A stretch of 34,993 bases of DNA, taken from contig JAADFR010000020.1 of NCBI GenBank assembly GCA_013152755.1, positions 1 to 34,993 of the forward strand, in the 5' to 3' direction. The translations under genes were made by a program, and so were the position numbers. A model generated the notes under the pieces. That model ran no database searches and was not told the origin of the DNA. It saw only the letters and a program-made list of their open reading frames with translations. This document shows positions 24,859 through 34,197 of this stretch, piece after piece (the stretch's first letter is position 1; each line of letters begins with the position of its first letter). The DNA is from Alphaproteobacteria bacterium. GTDB taxonomy: Bacteria > Pseudomonadota > Alphaproteobacteria > Sphingomonadales > Emcibacteraceae.

Positions 24859-27642
24859 ATGACAGATTCCCCCCTTGGCGCAAGTGCCAAGCATCTTTAT
24901 CTTATCGACGGGTCGGGTTTTATCTTTCGCGCCTATCACGCGCTGCCGCCCATGACCCGCCATGACGGGACGCCGATCAATGCGGTGATGGGCTTTTCCA
25001 ATATGCTGTTCAAGCTGCTTAAAGACCTTGATGACGGGGAGAGGCCCAGCCATCTGGCCTGTATTTTTGACCGGGCGCGCAAGACTTTCCGTAATGACAT
25101 CTATCCGGAATATAAGGCGCATCGCCCGCCCGCACCCGATGATCTGGTGCCGCAATTTCCCATCATACGCGAGGCGGTTGATGCCTTTAATGTCCCCGCT
25201 ATTGACAGCGACGGCTTTGAGGCCGATGACATTATCGCCACCTATGCCCGCCGGGCAGAGGCGGCGGGATTCAAGGTGACCATTGTTTCATCGGACAAGG
25301 ACTTGATGCAGTTGGTGGGCGAACAGGTGAGCATGTTTGACAGCATGAAGAACCGTCATATCGGCCCCGATGAGGTTTTCGAGAAATTCGGCGTGACCCC
25401 GGACAAGGTGATCGAGATTCAGGCGTTGGCCGGGGACAGTTCCGATAACGTGCCGGGGGTGCCGGGCATTGGCGTCAAGACGGCGGCGCAACTGATTCTG
25501 GAATATGGCGATCTGGACAGTCTGTTGGCCCGGGCTGAGGAGATCAAGCAGCCTAAGCGGCGGCAGAATTTGATTGAATTTGCCGACATGGCCCGCATCA
25601 GCCTCGAACTGGTGACCCTGAAACAGGATGTAGCGGGTCTGCCGGATATTGACAGTCTGGCTGTTAAGGATATTGACCCGGAGGCGGTCCTGCCGTTTCT
25701 GGAGGAACAGGGCTTCCGCAGTCTGACCAACAAGGTTCTATCTCATATGGGCTCCGATGTGCCGGAGACCTATCAGGCTGCTGCCGCCCCAACGGATATT
25801 GCCTATGAAACCGTAACCACCATGGATCAGCTTGATCGCTGGATTGTGGGCATCCGCGCCGCCTATCAGGTGACTATTGATACGGAAACCACATCGCTGA
25901 ACGCCATGCGGGCGCGGCTGGTGGGAATTTCCCTGTCCATAGAGGCGGGGAAAGCCTGTTATATCCCGCTTGGCCATACGTCGGTGGTGGAGGGGGAGCT
26001 TGATTTTGGCGACAATAAAGGGCCGGAACAATTGCCTATGGAGGAGGTTCTGACCGCCTTGAAGCCTGTTCTGGAAGACCCGGCAATCCTGAAAATTGGT
26101 CAGAATATAAAATATGATTATTTGATACTGGCGAAGCATGGCATTCATATCAGCCCGCTGGATGATACCATGCTCATTTCCTATGCGCTGGATGCGGGGC
26201 GGCACCATCATGGCATGGATGAGCTGGCCAAACGGCATCTGGACCATGACTGTATTCCGTTCAAGGAGATTTGCGGCACCGGTAAAAATAAGATCACTTT
26301 TGATAAAGTTCCGCTGGACAAGGCCACGGATTATGCCGCCGAGGATGCGGATATTACGGGCCGCCTGCATCGGTTGCTCAAACCACGCCTTGTGGAGGAC
26401 GGCATGATGACCGTCTATGAAACCATGGACCGGCCGTTGGCCGCTGTGCTGGCGGGTATGGAGCAGGAAGGCATTTTGGTCGACCGTCAGATGTTGCACC
26501 GTCTGTCCAATGATTTTGCCGAACGGCTTGGGGTTCTGGAGACGGAAATCCACGGGCTTGCGGGCCGTGAATTTAACATTGCGTCGCCCAAACAACTGGG
26601 CGAGATTTTATTTGACGAGATGGGATTATCCGGCGGTAAAAAGAATAAAAGCGGGGGCTATAGCACCAATGTGGATGTGATGGAGGGGCTGGCCGCAGAG
26701 GGGCACGAACTGCCCGCGCGGGTATTGGACTGGCGCCAGTTGGCCAAGCTGAAAAGCACCTATACGGATGCCTTGCAGGATCAAATCAATGCGGGTACCG
26801 GGCGAATACATACGTCTTATTCTCTGGCGTCCACCACCACCGGGCGGCTGGCATCCAATGATCCCAATTTACAGAATATCCCGATCCGGACCGAGGAAGG
26901 CCGCAAAATCCGTAAAGCCTTTATCCCCAAAGAAGGTCATAAATTCCTGGCCGCTGACTATAGCCAGATTGAGCTGCGCCTGCTGGCCCATATTGCGGAT
27001 CTGGATAGTTTGAAACAGGCTTTCCGGGATGGCATTGATATTCATGCCATGACCGCATCGCAGGTGTTCGGGGTGCCTATCGAGGGCATGGACCCCGCCG
27101 TCCGCCGTCAGGCCAAGGCGATTAATTTCGGCATTATTTACGGTATCAGCGCCTTTGGTCTGGCGCGCCAACTGGGCATTGGCAATGCGGAGGCCAAACA
27201 GTTCATTGATACCTATTTTGAACGCTTCCCGGGCATTCGCCAATATATGGAGGACACCAAGGATTTCTGCCGCAAATATGGCTATGTGGAAACCATTTTT
27301 GGCCGCCGCTGTCATATCGCCAGCATCAATGACAAGAACGGTATGCGCCGATCCTTCGGGGAGCGGGCCGCCATCAATGCCCCTATACAGGGGGCCGCCG
27401 CCGATGTGATCCGCCGGGCCATGATACGGATGCCTGATGCCCTGAAAGAGGCCGGATTATCGGCAAAAATGCTGCTTCAGGTTCATGATGAACTGGTGTT
27501 TGAGGTGCCGGAGGGAGAAATGGACGGGACCATCCCTGTGGTGAAGGAGATTATGGAAAAAGCGGCCTTGCCCGCTATTGAAATCTCGGTCCCTTTAACT
27601 GTGGACTGCGGTGTCGGGGACAATTGGGACGAGGCTCACTGA
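24859..27642 (+). CDS. polA: DNA polymerase I
   Basis: PolA fills gaps and removes RNA primers during replication and repair. The 927 residues contain all three domains. The 5' nuclease opens with LIDGSGFIFRAYHALPP and includes SDKDLMQLV and GIGVKTAAQL. The 3'-5' exonuclease (about 330-515) keeps DTETTSL (D341, E343) and AAEDADITGRLH, so proofreading looks intact, unlike Taq-type enzymes. The polymerase domain has ADYSQIELRLLAHI (D700), the O-helix RRQAKAINFGIIYGISAFGLA and VHDELVFEVP (D877). The gene is divergent from the ABC ATPase gene across 53 bp. The ribosome site is weak. Long antisense frames here are shadows. Confidence 0.97.
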   Translation: MTDSPLGASAKHLYLIDGSGFIFRAYHALPPMTRHDGTPINAVMGFSNMLFKLLKDLDDGERPSHLACIFDRARKTFRNDIYPEYKAHRPPAPDDLVPQFPIIREAVDAFNVPAIDSDGFEADDIIATYARRAEAAGFKVTIVSSDKDLMQLVGEQVSMFDSMKNRHIGPDEVFEKFGVTPDKVIEIQALAGDSSDNVPGVPGIGVKTAAQLILEYGDLDSLLARAEEIKQPKRRQNLIEFADMARISLELVTLKQDVAGLPDIDSLAVKDIDPEAVLPFLEEQGFRSLTNKVLSHMGSDVPETYQAAAAPTDIAYETVTTMDQLDRWIVGIRAAYQVTIDTETTSLNAMRARLVGISLSIEAGKACYIPLGHTSVVEGELDFGDNKGPEQLPMEEVLTALKPVLEDPAILKIGQNIKYDYLILAKHGIHISPLDDTMLISYALDAGRHHHGMDELAKRHLDHDCIPFKEICGTGKNKITFDKVPLDKATDYAAEDADITGRLHRLLKPRLVEDGMMTVYETMDRPLAAVLAGMEQEGILVDRQMLHRLSNDFAERLGVLETEIHGLAGREFNIASPKQLGEILFDEMGLSGGKKNKSGGYSTNVDVMEGLAAEGHELPARVLDWRQLAKLKSTYTDALQDQINAGTGRIHTSYSLASTTTGRLASNDPNLQNIPIRTEEGRKIRKAFIPKEGHKFLAADYSQIELRLLAHIADLDSLKQAFRDGIDIHAMTASQVFGVPIEGMDPAVRRQAKAINFGIIYGISAFGLARQLGIGNAEAKQFIDTYFERFPGIRQYMEDTKDFCRKYGYVETIFGRRCHIASINDKNGMRRSFGERAAINAPIQGAAADVIRRAMIRMPDALKEAGLSAKMLLQVHDELVFEVPEGEMDGTIPVVKEIMEKAALPAIEISVPLTVDCGVGDNWDEAH

Positions 27643-27653
27643 GGTTAGAGCTA

Positions 27654-27745
27654 TGTCATTCCAGCCCCCGAGCCGGAATCCATATTTATGGAAGAACTCA
27701 GCAGGTTTGAAAATGGATACCCGGATCAAGTCCGAGGATGACGAA
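27654..27745. repeat. Dispersed palindromic intergenic repeat, copy 2
   Basis: This element starts 11 bp after the polA stop. Its left arm (TGTCATTCCAGCCCCCGAGC, then CGGAATCCA) matches the left arm of the 22116 copy. Its right arm, read in reverse complement, is TCGTCATCCTCGGACTTGAT, then CCGGGTATCCA, so its core is GGACTTGATCC where the left arm has GCCCCCGAGCC. The two arms thus share ends but differ in the core, as if two subtypes had been combined. Confidence 0.75.
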
Positions 27746-27769
27746 AAAAGGGATGAATAACATAAAAAA

Positions 27770-27796
27770 GGCGGTCAAATATGTGACCGCCTTTTT
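27770..27796. terminator. Bidirectional intrinsic terminator between polA and the TonB receptor gene
   Basis: The stem GGCGGTCA (27770-27777) pairs perfectly with TGACCGCC (27784-27791) around a 6-base loop. It is followed by TTTTT on the plus strand and preceded by AAAAAA, which reads as a T-run on the minus strand. It lies between the convergent 3' ends of polA and the receptor gene and should stop transcription from both sides. Confidence 0.9.
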
Positions 27797-27815
27797 CATT
27801 TAAAGTCTGTTCTTC

Positions 27816-30374
27816 CTAGAAATTAAAGCTGGCCTGGAACTTGACTGTCCGGCCCCGGTTCAGGAAGTTATAGTTGGCAATTGCGCCGAATGTTGACCCG
27901 GAAAGCGGGGCATCGGCGGCAAATAATTTCACAACGTGATCGGTCAAATTCTCACCCAATATGGCCAGTTCCCAACCATCGTCACTGGCCAGCCCAATGC
28001 GGGCAGTGACCGTGGCATAGCCCGGCTGGACCAACTTTGGATCAAGCTGGGGTGAGGCATTGTATGAGCTGGTATAGAACATATTGGCCGAGGTATTGAT
28101 GGTCATGTCTGATGAAACATCATAGGTATGATTAAAGCCGAATGTTGCCTGAAAATCAGATACCAGTTGCTGGGTCTTGCCGGAATAGTCACAGTCGCCA
28201 TTGGCGGCGGACGGCCCGTTTGGTGCCTGACCGAAATAACATTGGCCATTAACATAGTCTTTAAATTGAAAGTCCGTATAGGCCATTGAGCCATGCAGGG
28301 TCAGATTGTCCGTGGCCTGCCAGCGGCCATCGACCTCGGCGCCAAGGACTTCAGCTTTGGCTGCATTTCCGACGTTAAAGCCCAATTTTCCATCAAAGAT
28401 AGAAACCTGAAGGTTGCTGAATTTGGTAAAGAAGCCGGCAAAATTAAGTTCAGCCGCGCCATCCGCCAGAACCAGTTTACCGCCGACTTCATAGTTGGTC
28501 GCCGTTTCATTCTGGAACTCAAAAGCATCTCTCATAGTTGCGGAACGCCCCCGGTTATTTGCCCGGAAGTCAAAGCCACCTGATTTGTTGCCTCTGGTCC
28601 AACTGGCATAAACCATGGTTTCGTCGGAAACGTCAAACGTCAGTTTTATGTCAGGTGAGAAAGTTGTTTCCGTGCGGCTTGCCGATACCGGATGAACACC
28701 ATTCAGGAATTGTTTGCCGGCAAAGCTTGGGCCGAAGCCCGCGGCTAAAGCCGCCGCTGTGGGTGGTCCTGCAAGGGGGCCAAGGCGGTCGGTCAGAATG
28801 CCGGTCAGGACATTGGCAAGATCGCTGCCTGCCGCATTGTCAGTCCCAATATCAAAGGCAAAACCATAGAAATCCGGGGCCAGAAGTTTGGCACCGCTCA
28901 GTGCCGACCCGTCAATATTGGTAATGGTCAAATTCCGTGATCCGTCTTTTTTCTCATAGGTCAGCCGCCCGCCTAATTGCAATGTCAGGCGATCAGACAT
29001 ATTCCAGGATACTTGTGCGAAACCGGAATAGACACTGGCATCAACCTTTGCATCCCGTGGGCCTTTGGTGCCGGCGAAAAGATCACCGGCTCCGGTAACG
29101 CCCAAGGCCCCGAAAAGCGGGGCGAATGCAGCAAATGCCGGGTTGCCGTTGAGTAGCGGTACCAGAACGGAACTGTTGTTTATCTCAATGGCATCCTGAT
29201 AGCCATGATTGCTGGTCTGGAAATAAGCACCGACAATATAATCAATGGTTTCGCCGCCGGGAGAAGCCAGACGGATTTCCTGAGAGAATTGCTCATATTG
29301 TTCCGACAGAGGCAATGTGAAGATATTGGCCCCGGTAAAATCACAATCACAATTATCATTAAATTTGAAATCGGAATAACCGGAAGTGGATTTCAGGGTA
29401 TGATCGCCCAGATCCCAATCCAGTGTCAGGACGATTTCGGTCTGCTTATTGTTGCTGAAATCGCCGTTGGCATGGCGTTTGCCGTCCAATGTGTTATTCA
29501 GTACAGACGGGTCCTGCCCAAAGGCACCAACCAGAATCTGAGAATAGAGTAGTCCGGCAAACGGACCAGCCGCGGCGGGAACTTCGCCGTCAATTTCAAT
29601 ATTACGGCCCACCACGTCAAACTGACTGCGCTCTACCTTCAGGGTAGCAGTCAGATTTTCACTGACGTCCATTTCAACGATGCCGCGCAGGGTCCAGTCT
29701 TCCTGTGCCGGCTCGTCCCGGTTCAGGGTCAGATTCTTGATATAACCGTTCAGGTCATGATAGCGGCCCGCCACACGGACGCGGATTTTGTCGGAAATTG
29801 GCCCAGACAAGACGATGGTGGCTTCTTTTTCATTATCGGTCGGCTCAAAGGACAAATTAACATAGCCTTCGAATTCTTCCGTCGGTTTGGCAGTGGTGAT
29901 GTTCAGCGCACCGGCCACGGAGTTCTTACCAAACAGGATGGACTGTGGTCCGCGCAGGACTTCAACCCGTGCCAAATCAAGGAAAGGCGCGCGTGATTGC
30001 TGCGCGCGGCCATGATGGATGCCATCTACATAGATGCCGACAGACTGTTCAAAGCCCTGATTGTTCCCTGACCCGATACCACGGATAAAGACATTGGTGC
30101 CGATGCCGCTTTCCGCCATGGTAAAGTTGGGTACGGAAAATTGCAGATCAGCCATTTTGGTAATGGATTGCTTTTTCATGAAATCGCCGCTGACAACCGC
30201 CACGGAAATGGGCACGTCTTTCAGGCTTTGCTCCCGATATTGGGAGGTAACAACGATTTCTTCCAAGGTGATGGTTTCATCGGCGGCTGTCGCGCTCGAT
30301 ACGGTCATCAGACCCGCCATCAGGGATGTGGAAATAAGGGCTGAGGTGGTTTTAAGATATTTGCGCATGGTCAT
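27816..30374 (-). CDS. TonB-dependent outer membrane receptor
   Basis: This 852-residue receptor takes up a scarce substrate across the outer membrane using TonB energy. It has a signal peptide (to about residue 30, ending SSATA), a TonB box region LEEIVVTSQ, a plug domain with SVPNFTMAE, NVFIRGIGS, DGIHHGRAQQS and RVEVLRGPQSILFGKNSVAG, and a long beta-barrel ending in Phe (VKFQASFNF). The style is that of the large receptor expansions in sphingomonads and related groups; the ligand cannot be told. AGGGAGA lies about 4 bp before the ATG at 30374, deciding between two close ATGs. No clear Fur box was seen in the 239 bp upstream. No transporter or catabolic genes are adjacent. Confidence 0.94.
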   Translation of the reverse strand: MTMRKYLKTTSALISTSLMAGLMTVSSATAADETITLEEIVVTSQYREQSLKDVPISVAVVSGDFMKKQSITKMADLQFSVPNFTMAESGIGTNVFIRGIGSGNNQGFEQSVGIYVDGIHHGRAQQSRAPFLDLARVEVLRGPQSILFGKNSVAGALNITTAKPTEEFEGYVNLSFEPTDNEKEATIVLSGPISDKIRVRVAGRYHDLNGYIKNLTLNRDEPAQEDWTLRGIVEMDVSENLTATLKVERSQFDVVGRNIEIDGEVPAAAGPFAGLLYSQILVGAFGQDPSVLNNTLDGKRHANGDFSNNKQTEIVLTLDWDLGDHTLKSTSGYSDFKFNDNCDCDFTGANIFTLPLSEQYEQFSQEIRLASPGGETIDYIVGAYFQTSNHGYQDAIEINNSSVLVPLLNGNPAFAAFAPLFGALGVTGAGDLFAGTKGPRDAKVDASVYSGFAQVSWNMSDRLTLQLGGRLTYEKKDGSRNLTITNIDGSALSGAKLLAPDFYGFAFDIGTDNAAGSDLANVLTGILTDRLGPLAGPPTAAALAAGFGPSFAGKQFLNGVHPVSASRTETTFSPDIKLTFDVSDETMVYASWTRGNKSGGFDFRANNRGRSATMRDAFEFQNETATNYEVGGKLVLADGAAELNFAGFFTKFSNLQVSIFDGKLGFNVGNAAKAEVLGAEVDGRWQATDNLTLHGSMAYTDFQFKDYVNGQCYFGQAPNGPSAANGDCDYSGKTQQLVSDFQATFGFNHTYDVSSDMTINTSANMFYTSSYNASPQLDPKLVQPGYATVTARIGLASDDGWELAILGENLTDHVVKLFAADAPLSGSTFGAIANYNFLNRGRTVKFQASFNF

Positions 30375-30613
30375 GGTTTCTCCCTAGAGTTGTTTTAGAT
30401 CGGCTTGTGCAAGATATATAGTATAGACGATTCAGGCCGGAAAAATGCTAAAACCTTCGTCTTTATTTTTTTATATCAGGCAAATACAGCCGATTGCTAC
30501 GGTATGTCATCCTACCGCATTTGACTATATAGTAAAAGTTTAAAATAGCAACCGGGATACAGACGTTCGTTTTAAAAAATACCGACGTCAACATACGGGT
30601 GGGGTAGGGTGGA

Positions 30614-31048
30614 TTATCTTTTATTGACAATGACGTCCGAGATCAGGACGCGGGCGTCTTTATGTTTAAGTACCGCATTGGTGACCACCTGTAAGGCATC
30701 GGCCAACATCCCGATATTAACCGGACGCTTCACATCAAAATAGTCATGGGACAGACGGCTGCTTTCCATGACATAGGCACTGCTCAGGCGGGGCAGGTAT
30801 TTTACGGCGGTGTCATGTTTTTCACTATCGGTGACCTTGAGTATCAGGGTGATGGTCATATTGCCTTTTGGACGGCCCTTGTTATACATGGTGACAATAA
30901 CGGGTGGAACTTGGATATAGTCCTCGTGGCTGGCCTCGCCATGTTCTTCCTTCTTTTCTTCGGAGGCAAAGGCTGATGTGGGTGCCATGAATGCCGGTAT
31001 AATAAATAGTGCCCCCAAGAGACATATCTTTGCGATAAAACCCGTCAT
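30614..31048 (-). CDS. Secreted FliL-like protein
   Basis: This 144-residue protein has a cleavable signal peptide (1-28, TSAFA) and then a charged linker. Residues about 45-142 look like the periplasmic domain of FliL: VPPVIVTMYNKGRPKGNMTITLIL, KYLPRLSSAYVMESSRLS and a final strand ARVLISDVIVNKR. Classical FliL is anchored by an uncleaved N-terminal helix near the flagellar stator; this one seems to be released or only loosely held. An AGGA site precedes the ATG. It lies 82 bp downstream of the flagellin-like propeller gene on the same strand, which supports a motility link. The family call is by pattern only. Confidence 0.6.
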   Translation of the reverse strand: MTGFIAKICLLGALFIIPAFMAPTSAFASEEKKEEHGEASHEDYIQVPPVIVTMYNKGRPKGNMTITLILKVTDSEKHDTAVKYLPRLSSAYVMESSRLSHDYFDVKRPVNIGMLADALQVVTNAVLKHKDARVLISDVIVNKR

Positions 31049-31130
31049 AGTGATCCTGTCTGTTATCTGAATATTGGGATAATTTAACGGAAGAAAGTCA
31101 TTATTTGGTTAATGGGCCAGATACATTGCT

Positions 31131-33926
31131 TTAAATGCTGAAGCCGCCGCCATTGCCCAGAAAGGACAAGCGTTGCAGACCATCCTGATAATTGGCCAGC
31201 TGTTTTGTCAAATAGGGCGGGACGGTGCCTTTGCTGAGGTTGGCCTGTTTCAACAGGTCCGCTTTCACCGGGTCAAAGGTCAGGGAACGGAAGGCCCGTT
31301 TTATGGTTGTCAGTGCCGTGTCTAGCTGTGTGCTGACAAAGGCGGCTTCGGTTTTGGTCCGTAGCGCGTATCCTGATTTCAGGTCAAGGCCAAATACACC
31401 GCCCAGGTTATCGGGGTCGGTGCCAAGGGACGCGTCGCCGATGGTGCTGAGTTTTGAAGCAGGTAGAATTTTAGAGGGTTGCAGGCCAAGCTTGATCAGC
31501 GCATCTCTGCCTCCCTTACCGGCAATGACATCAACGGTGGAGCCATTCAGGGATTCTATTTTCAATTTTTTGCCTTCAAGACCGGCGACTTCAACCGCCT
31601 TGATAAAGCGAAAAGACACCCGGCTTATGCGTCGGGCGAGGGTTTTAAAATCATCGCCTGCGTTAATGGTAACCTTGCGGGGGCGGCTACCGTTGACGGA
31701 GATGAAAAAATAATCCCCGGCCCGGGCCGATGTCTGGGTTTCAATATTTCGTGTTTGTTTATTATCCACAAGACCTGTTGGCAGACCCAACTTGGTCAGG
31801 ATGGATGACCCGGATGCGGAAAAGGCGAGCGATGTGCTGCCGTTATTACCACTACCCCGGAACTGTCTGATAAAGTCGGCGGTGCCGGTGGTGGCATTGA
31901 TTTTGGCCGCAAAGCTGTCGGTGATCCCGCTTTTAACCGCGCCGGGCAATGTTCCGCTGGTCTTGCCGGCCACATAAACGGCCCCATTTTGGACGCTCAG
32001 ACCTTCGATTTTGTCGGTGGCGCTGGAGCCAAGGAAGTAGGTGAAGGATGCGCTGAGGCTGGTGCCGCCGTCAGTCAATTTGGTGACAAAACCATCCGCG
32101 CCGCCGCTATAGGCATTGGTGATGGTGCCGCCCGCTAAAGCCCCGTTGAACGATGTTCCGGCGACAAATATATCGCCTGTGGTGCTATCCACGGCAATAT
32201 CGGAAATGGTGCCTTCGTTTAAATCGCCTAGGTCATAGGAGGCAAGTTGATTGGACAGGTTTGTCACATCCAGTTTGCGGATGATGGCGCGGCCATTTTC
32301 CTTTGAGGCCACCAGAATATTTCCGTCCCCGGCGATGGCAACCGCTTGCCCAAATTCTGTGCCGGTGCCGCCAATCTGGGTTGCGGAGGTCAGAGTCCCG
32401 GTCAGGCCGCTGAGTTTGGTGACAAAAACATCAGAGCCGCCGCCCGCGGTGGTGGTGGCATTGAGGCGACCTGAAATAGAGCCAGTGACATAAACATCCC
32501 CGGCGGCATCAATGGCAAGGCTGTTGGCCTGATCCGTGGCGAGGGTGTCCTGTTGCTGGGTCCAGAGTTCCAGCCCGGTCTTGTCATATTTGGTGACAAA
32601 ACTGTCAAAACCGCTGAAGGTGTCGGTGGCGGTCAATTCATTGTCCACCTGACCAGCGACGAATATATTGTCACTGCTGTCAATGGCGATGTCAAAAGCC
32701 TTCGCTGTGCCAGACGCGCCCAACAGACGGGAAAATATCAGATTTCCGGCGGCATCATACTTGCTCAGGAAGACATCCTGAACGCTCGCTCCGTTAATCT
32801 GGTTGCCGAAATCTCCCTTGCTGTTACCGACCACATAGACATTGCCTTGACTGTCTACCGCTGAGGCGGTGGCTTTTGTGTCAAAAACCGTATCCGGGAC
32901 AACGGTCGGGTTACCATTCTTGTCCAGTGGCGGCGGGATGAAGTTGGCCTGATCGGTTCCCGCCACCTGCCGGGAAAATTCCGTGAGTGGCAAAGTGGTG
33001 CCAAGGCCGCGTATTTTAGTCAGGGTGCCGGTTTCAACCTTGTTTAGCCCGGCGTCTTTCTGGCTGCCAGTAATATAAAGCGCGGGTTCAGAGGCCTGAG
33101 CGGTCAAGGTAACTTTTTCACCGCCTATAACATTGAATTTCAGAGCGAATTTTCCGGTGCTGACTTCCTCGGCAGCAACAGAGGATTTGTATTTCTTGAC
33201 CGGATTGCCGTTAACATCCGTAACCGTAACCGCATTGATCTGTTGATTGATAAAGGTCACCAGACCGCCCAGACTGAGCGGGGTGGTCATTTGTGACAGA
33301 TCAACGGTGATATTGTCATTGGCTGTGAGTTTATTCAGATTTATGGTGAAAACTTCTGTGCCGGTCAGGCCCGGAATAATCTGGGTTTTGGAGCTGACCG
33401 GAAGGGTGGTTCCGATAATATCTGCTTTGTTCTTGCCAAGGTTTATATCACTTTCCACCCGGGGTATCTTTTTTCCGAATATGAGCGATAGCTTGTCCAG
33501 CTCTGCACCACGAATATAGTCCTGAACCTGTCCCAGGCCATTCCGAAACTGGTTGTTTAAATTGGCCAGCAGGGCTGAGGGCGTATTTTTATCCGCGCTG
33601 TAATCGGCAATGGTTTTTAAATCATTCAGAGCCTGATAGAGGGCGAAAAGAGCGCGCTCATCCTTATTCTTGGTTTGGGTAACGCTTTTGACATTCAGGT
33701 CAATAAAGCTGGACTTGCCGCGTACCGCATTGAATTTCCCGGCCAATGTCTGAGCGCCGAGATTGGTTGTCTGATCCCAGGGGGTGATGACGGCGGGGCC
33801 ACGCTCAATACGGCGGGATGAATTTTGAATAGCGGCAACTGTCCGGGTGACGGCCTGGGCATTGAAATAGGACCCGAGCAAATTTGCGTCGAAAGTAATC
33901 AATCGGAATGAACTAAAGTCAGCCAT
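31131..33926 (-). CDS. Flagellin-like protein with SBBP beta-propeller insert (FlaEY-like)
   Basis: This 931-residue protein has no signal peptide. Residues 1-180 are helical and polar, like a flagellin/hook-associated N-terminus (NNQFRNGLGQVQDYI). Around 190-260 and 733-800 are segments like the flagellin hook IN motif (VTINAGDDFKTLARRI; IKLGLQPSK). Between them, about 345-690, are six repeats of the SBBP type, each with a core such as IAIDSSDNIFVAGQ or LAIDAAGDVYVTGS, forming a likely beta-propeller. The C-terminus (about 850-920) is again helical. The architecture resembles what I recall of Caulobacter FlaEY, a motility-linked protein; that assignment is from memory. It may be exported by the flagellar apparatus or act on flagellin. 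Confidence 0.75.
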   Translation of the reverse strand: MADFSSFRLITFDANLLGSYFNAQAVTRTVAAIQNSSRRIERGPAVITPWDQTTNLGAQTLAGKFNAVRGKSSFIDLNVKSVTQTKNKDERALFALYQALNDLKTIADYSADKNTPSALLANLNNQFRNGLGQVQDYIRGAELDKLSLIFGKKIPRVESDINLGKNKADIIGTTLPVSSKTQIIPGLTGTEVFTINLNKLTANDNITVDLSQMTTPLSLGGLVTFINQQINAVTVTDVNGNPVKKYKSSVAAEEVSTGKFALKFNVIGGEKVTLTAQASEPALYITGSQKDAGLNKVETGTLTKIRGLGTTLPLTEFSRQVAGTDQANFIPPPLDKNGNPTVVPDTVFDTKATASAVDSQGNVYVVGNSKGDFGNQINGASVQDVFLSKYDAAGNLIFSRLLGASGTAKAFDIAIDSSDNIFVAGQVDNELTATDTFSGFDSFVTKYDKTGLELWTQQQDTLATDQANSLAIDAAGDVYVTGSISGRLNATTTAGGGSDVFVTKLSGLTGTLTSATQIGGTGTEFGQAVAIAGDGNILVASKENGRAIIRKLDVTNLSNQLASYDLGDLNEGTISDIAVDSTTGDIFVAGTSFNGALAGGTITNAYSGGADGFVTKLTDGGTSLSASFTYFLGSSATDKIEGLSVQNGAVYVAGKTSGTLPGAVKSGITDSFAAKINATTGTADFIRQFRGSGNNGSTSLAFSASGSSILTKLGLPTGLVDNKQTRNIETQTSARAGDYFFISVNGSRPRKVTINAGDDFKTLARRISRVSFRFIKAVEVAGLEGKKLKIESLNGSTVDVIAGKGGRDALIKLGLQPSKILPASKLSTIGDASLGTDPDNLGGVFGLDLKSGYALRTKTEAAFVSTQLDTALTTIKRAFRSLTFDPVKADLLKQANLSKGTVPPYLTKQLANYQDGLQRLSFLGNGGGFSI

Positions 33927-34197
33927 CGGGCACCTTAAAAAATCCTGCTCTCACTATATCCCCAATATATTAGAATATAAAGAATCAGTTAATAAAACCG
34001 TAATGTAAAGATAACATTTTACTTTTATCCCGCCAATAGGGCGAATTTGCCTAGTAAAAACCTAAAAATACCACGAAATGCCCTTAATTGGGTCCATTCT
34101 TGCCGCCTTTTTTCCTTTCTGGCCCAAACTAGCTATTGAACTCAAGACCTATCCGCACTAAATCTATCATCATGTCTTAACAGGAGATGGCAGAAAT
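33927..34197. other. Divergent intergenic region with a possible CtrA-type site
   Basis: This 271-bp AT-rich region separates the leftward flagellin-like gene from the rightward yggT. At 33989-34003 it holds TTAA-N7-GTAA, one base off the CtrA consensus TTAA-N7-TTAA. No sigma-54 or sigma-28 promoter was convincing. An AGGAGA ribosome site lies before yggT. Confidence 0.45.

Noticed and set aside
25738-26595. 285-codon minus-strand frame inside polA
   Set aside because: It lies wholly within the exonuclease/polymerase coding region of polA and has no ribosome site or family features; it is a shadow.
30500-30517. CGGTA...TACCG inverted repeat upstream of the TonB receptor
   Set aside because: The arms are only five bases, and it does not match a Fur or other known operator; it is expected by chance.
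31762-31770. TTATCCACA, a perfect DnaA box
   Set aside because: It is a single box inside a coding region with no cluster, AT-rich unwinding element or origin genes nearby, so a chance match is likely.
34110-34135. TGG...GC sequence resembling a sigma-54 promoter before yggT
   Set aside because: The spacing between GG and GC is 9 instead of 10 and the flanking bases do not match.
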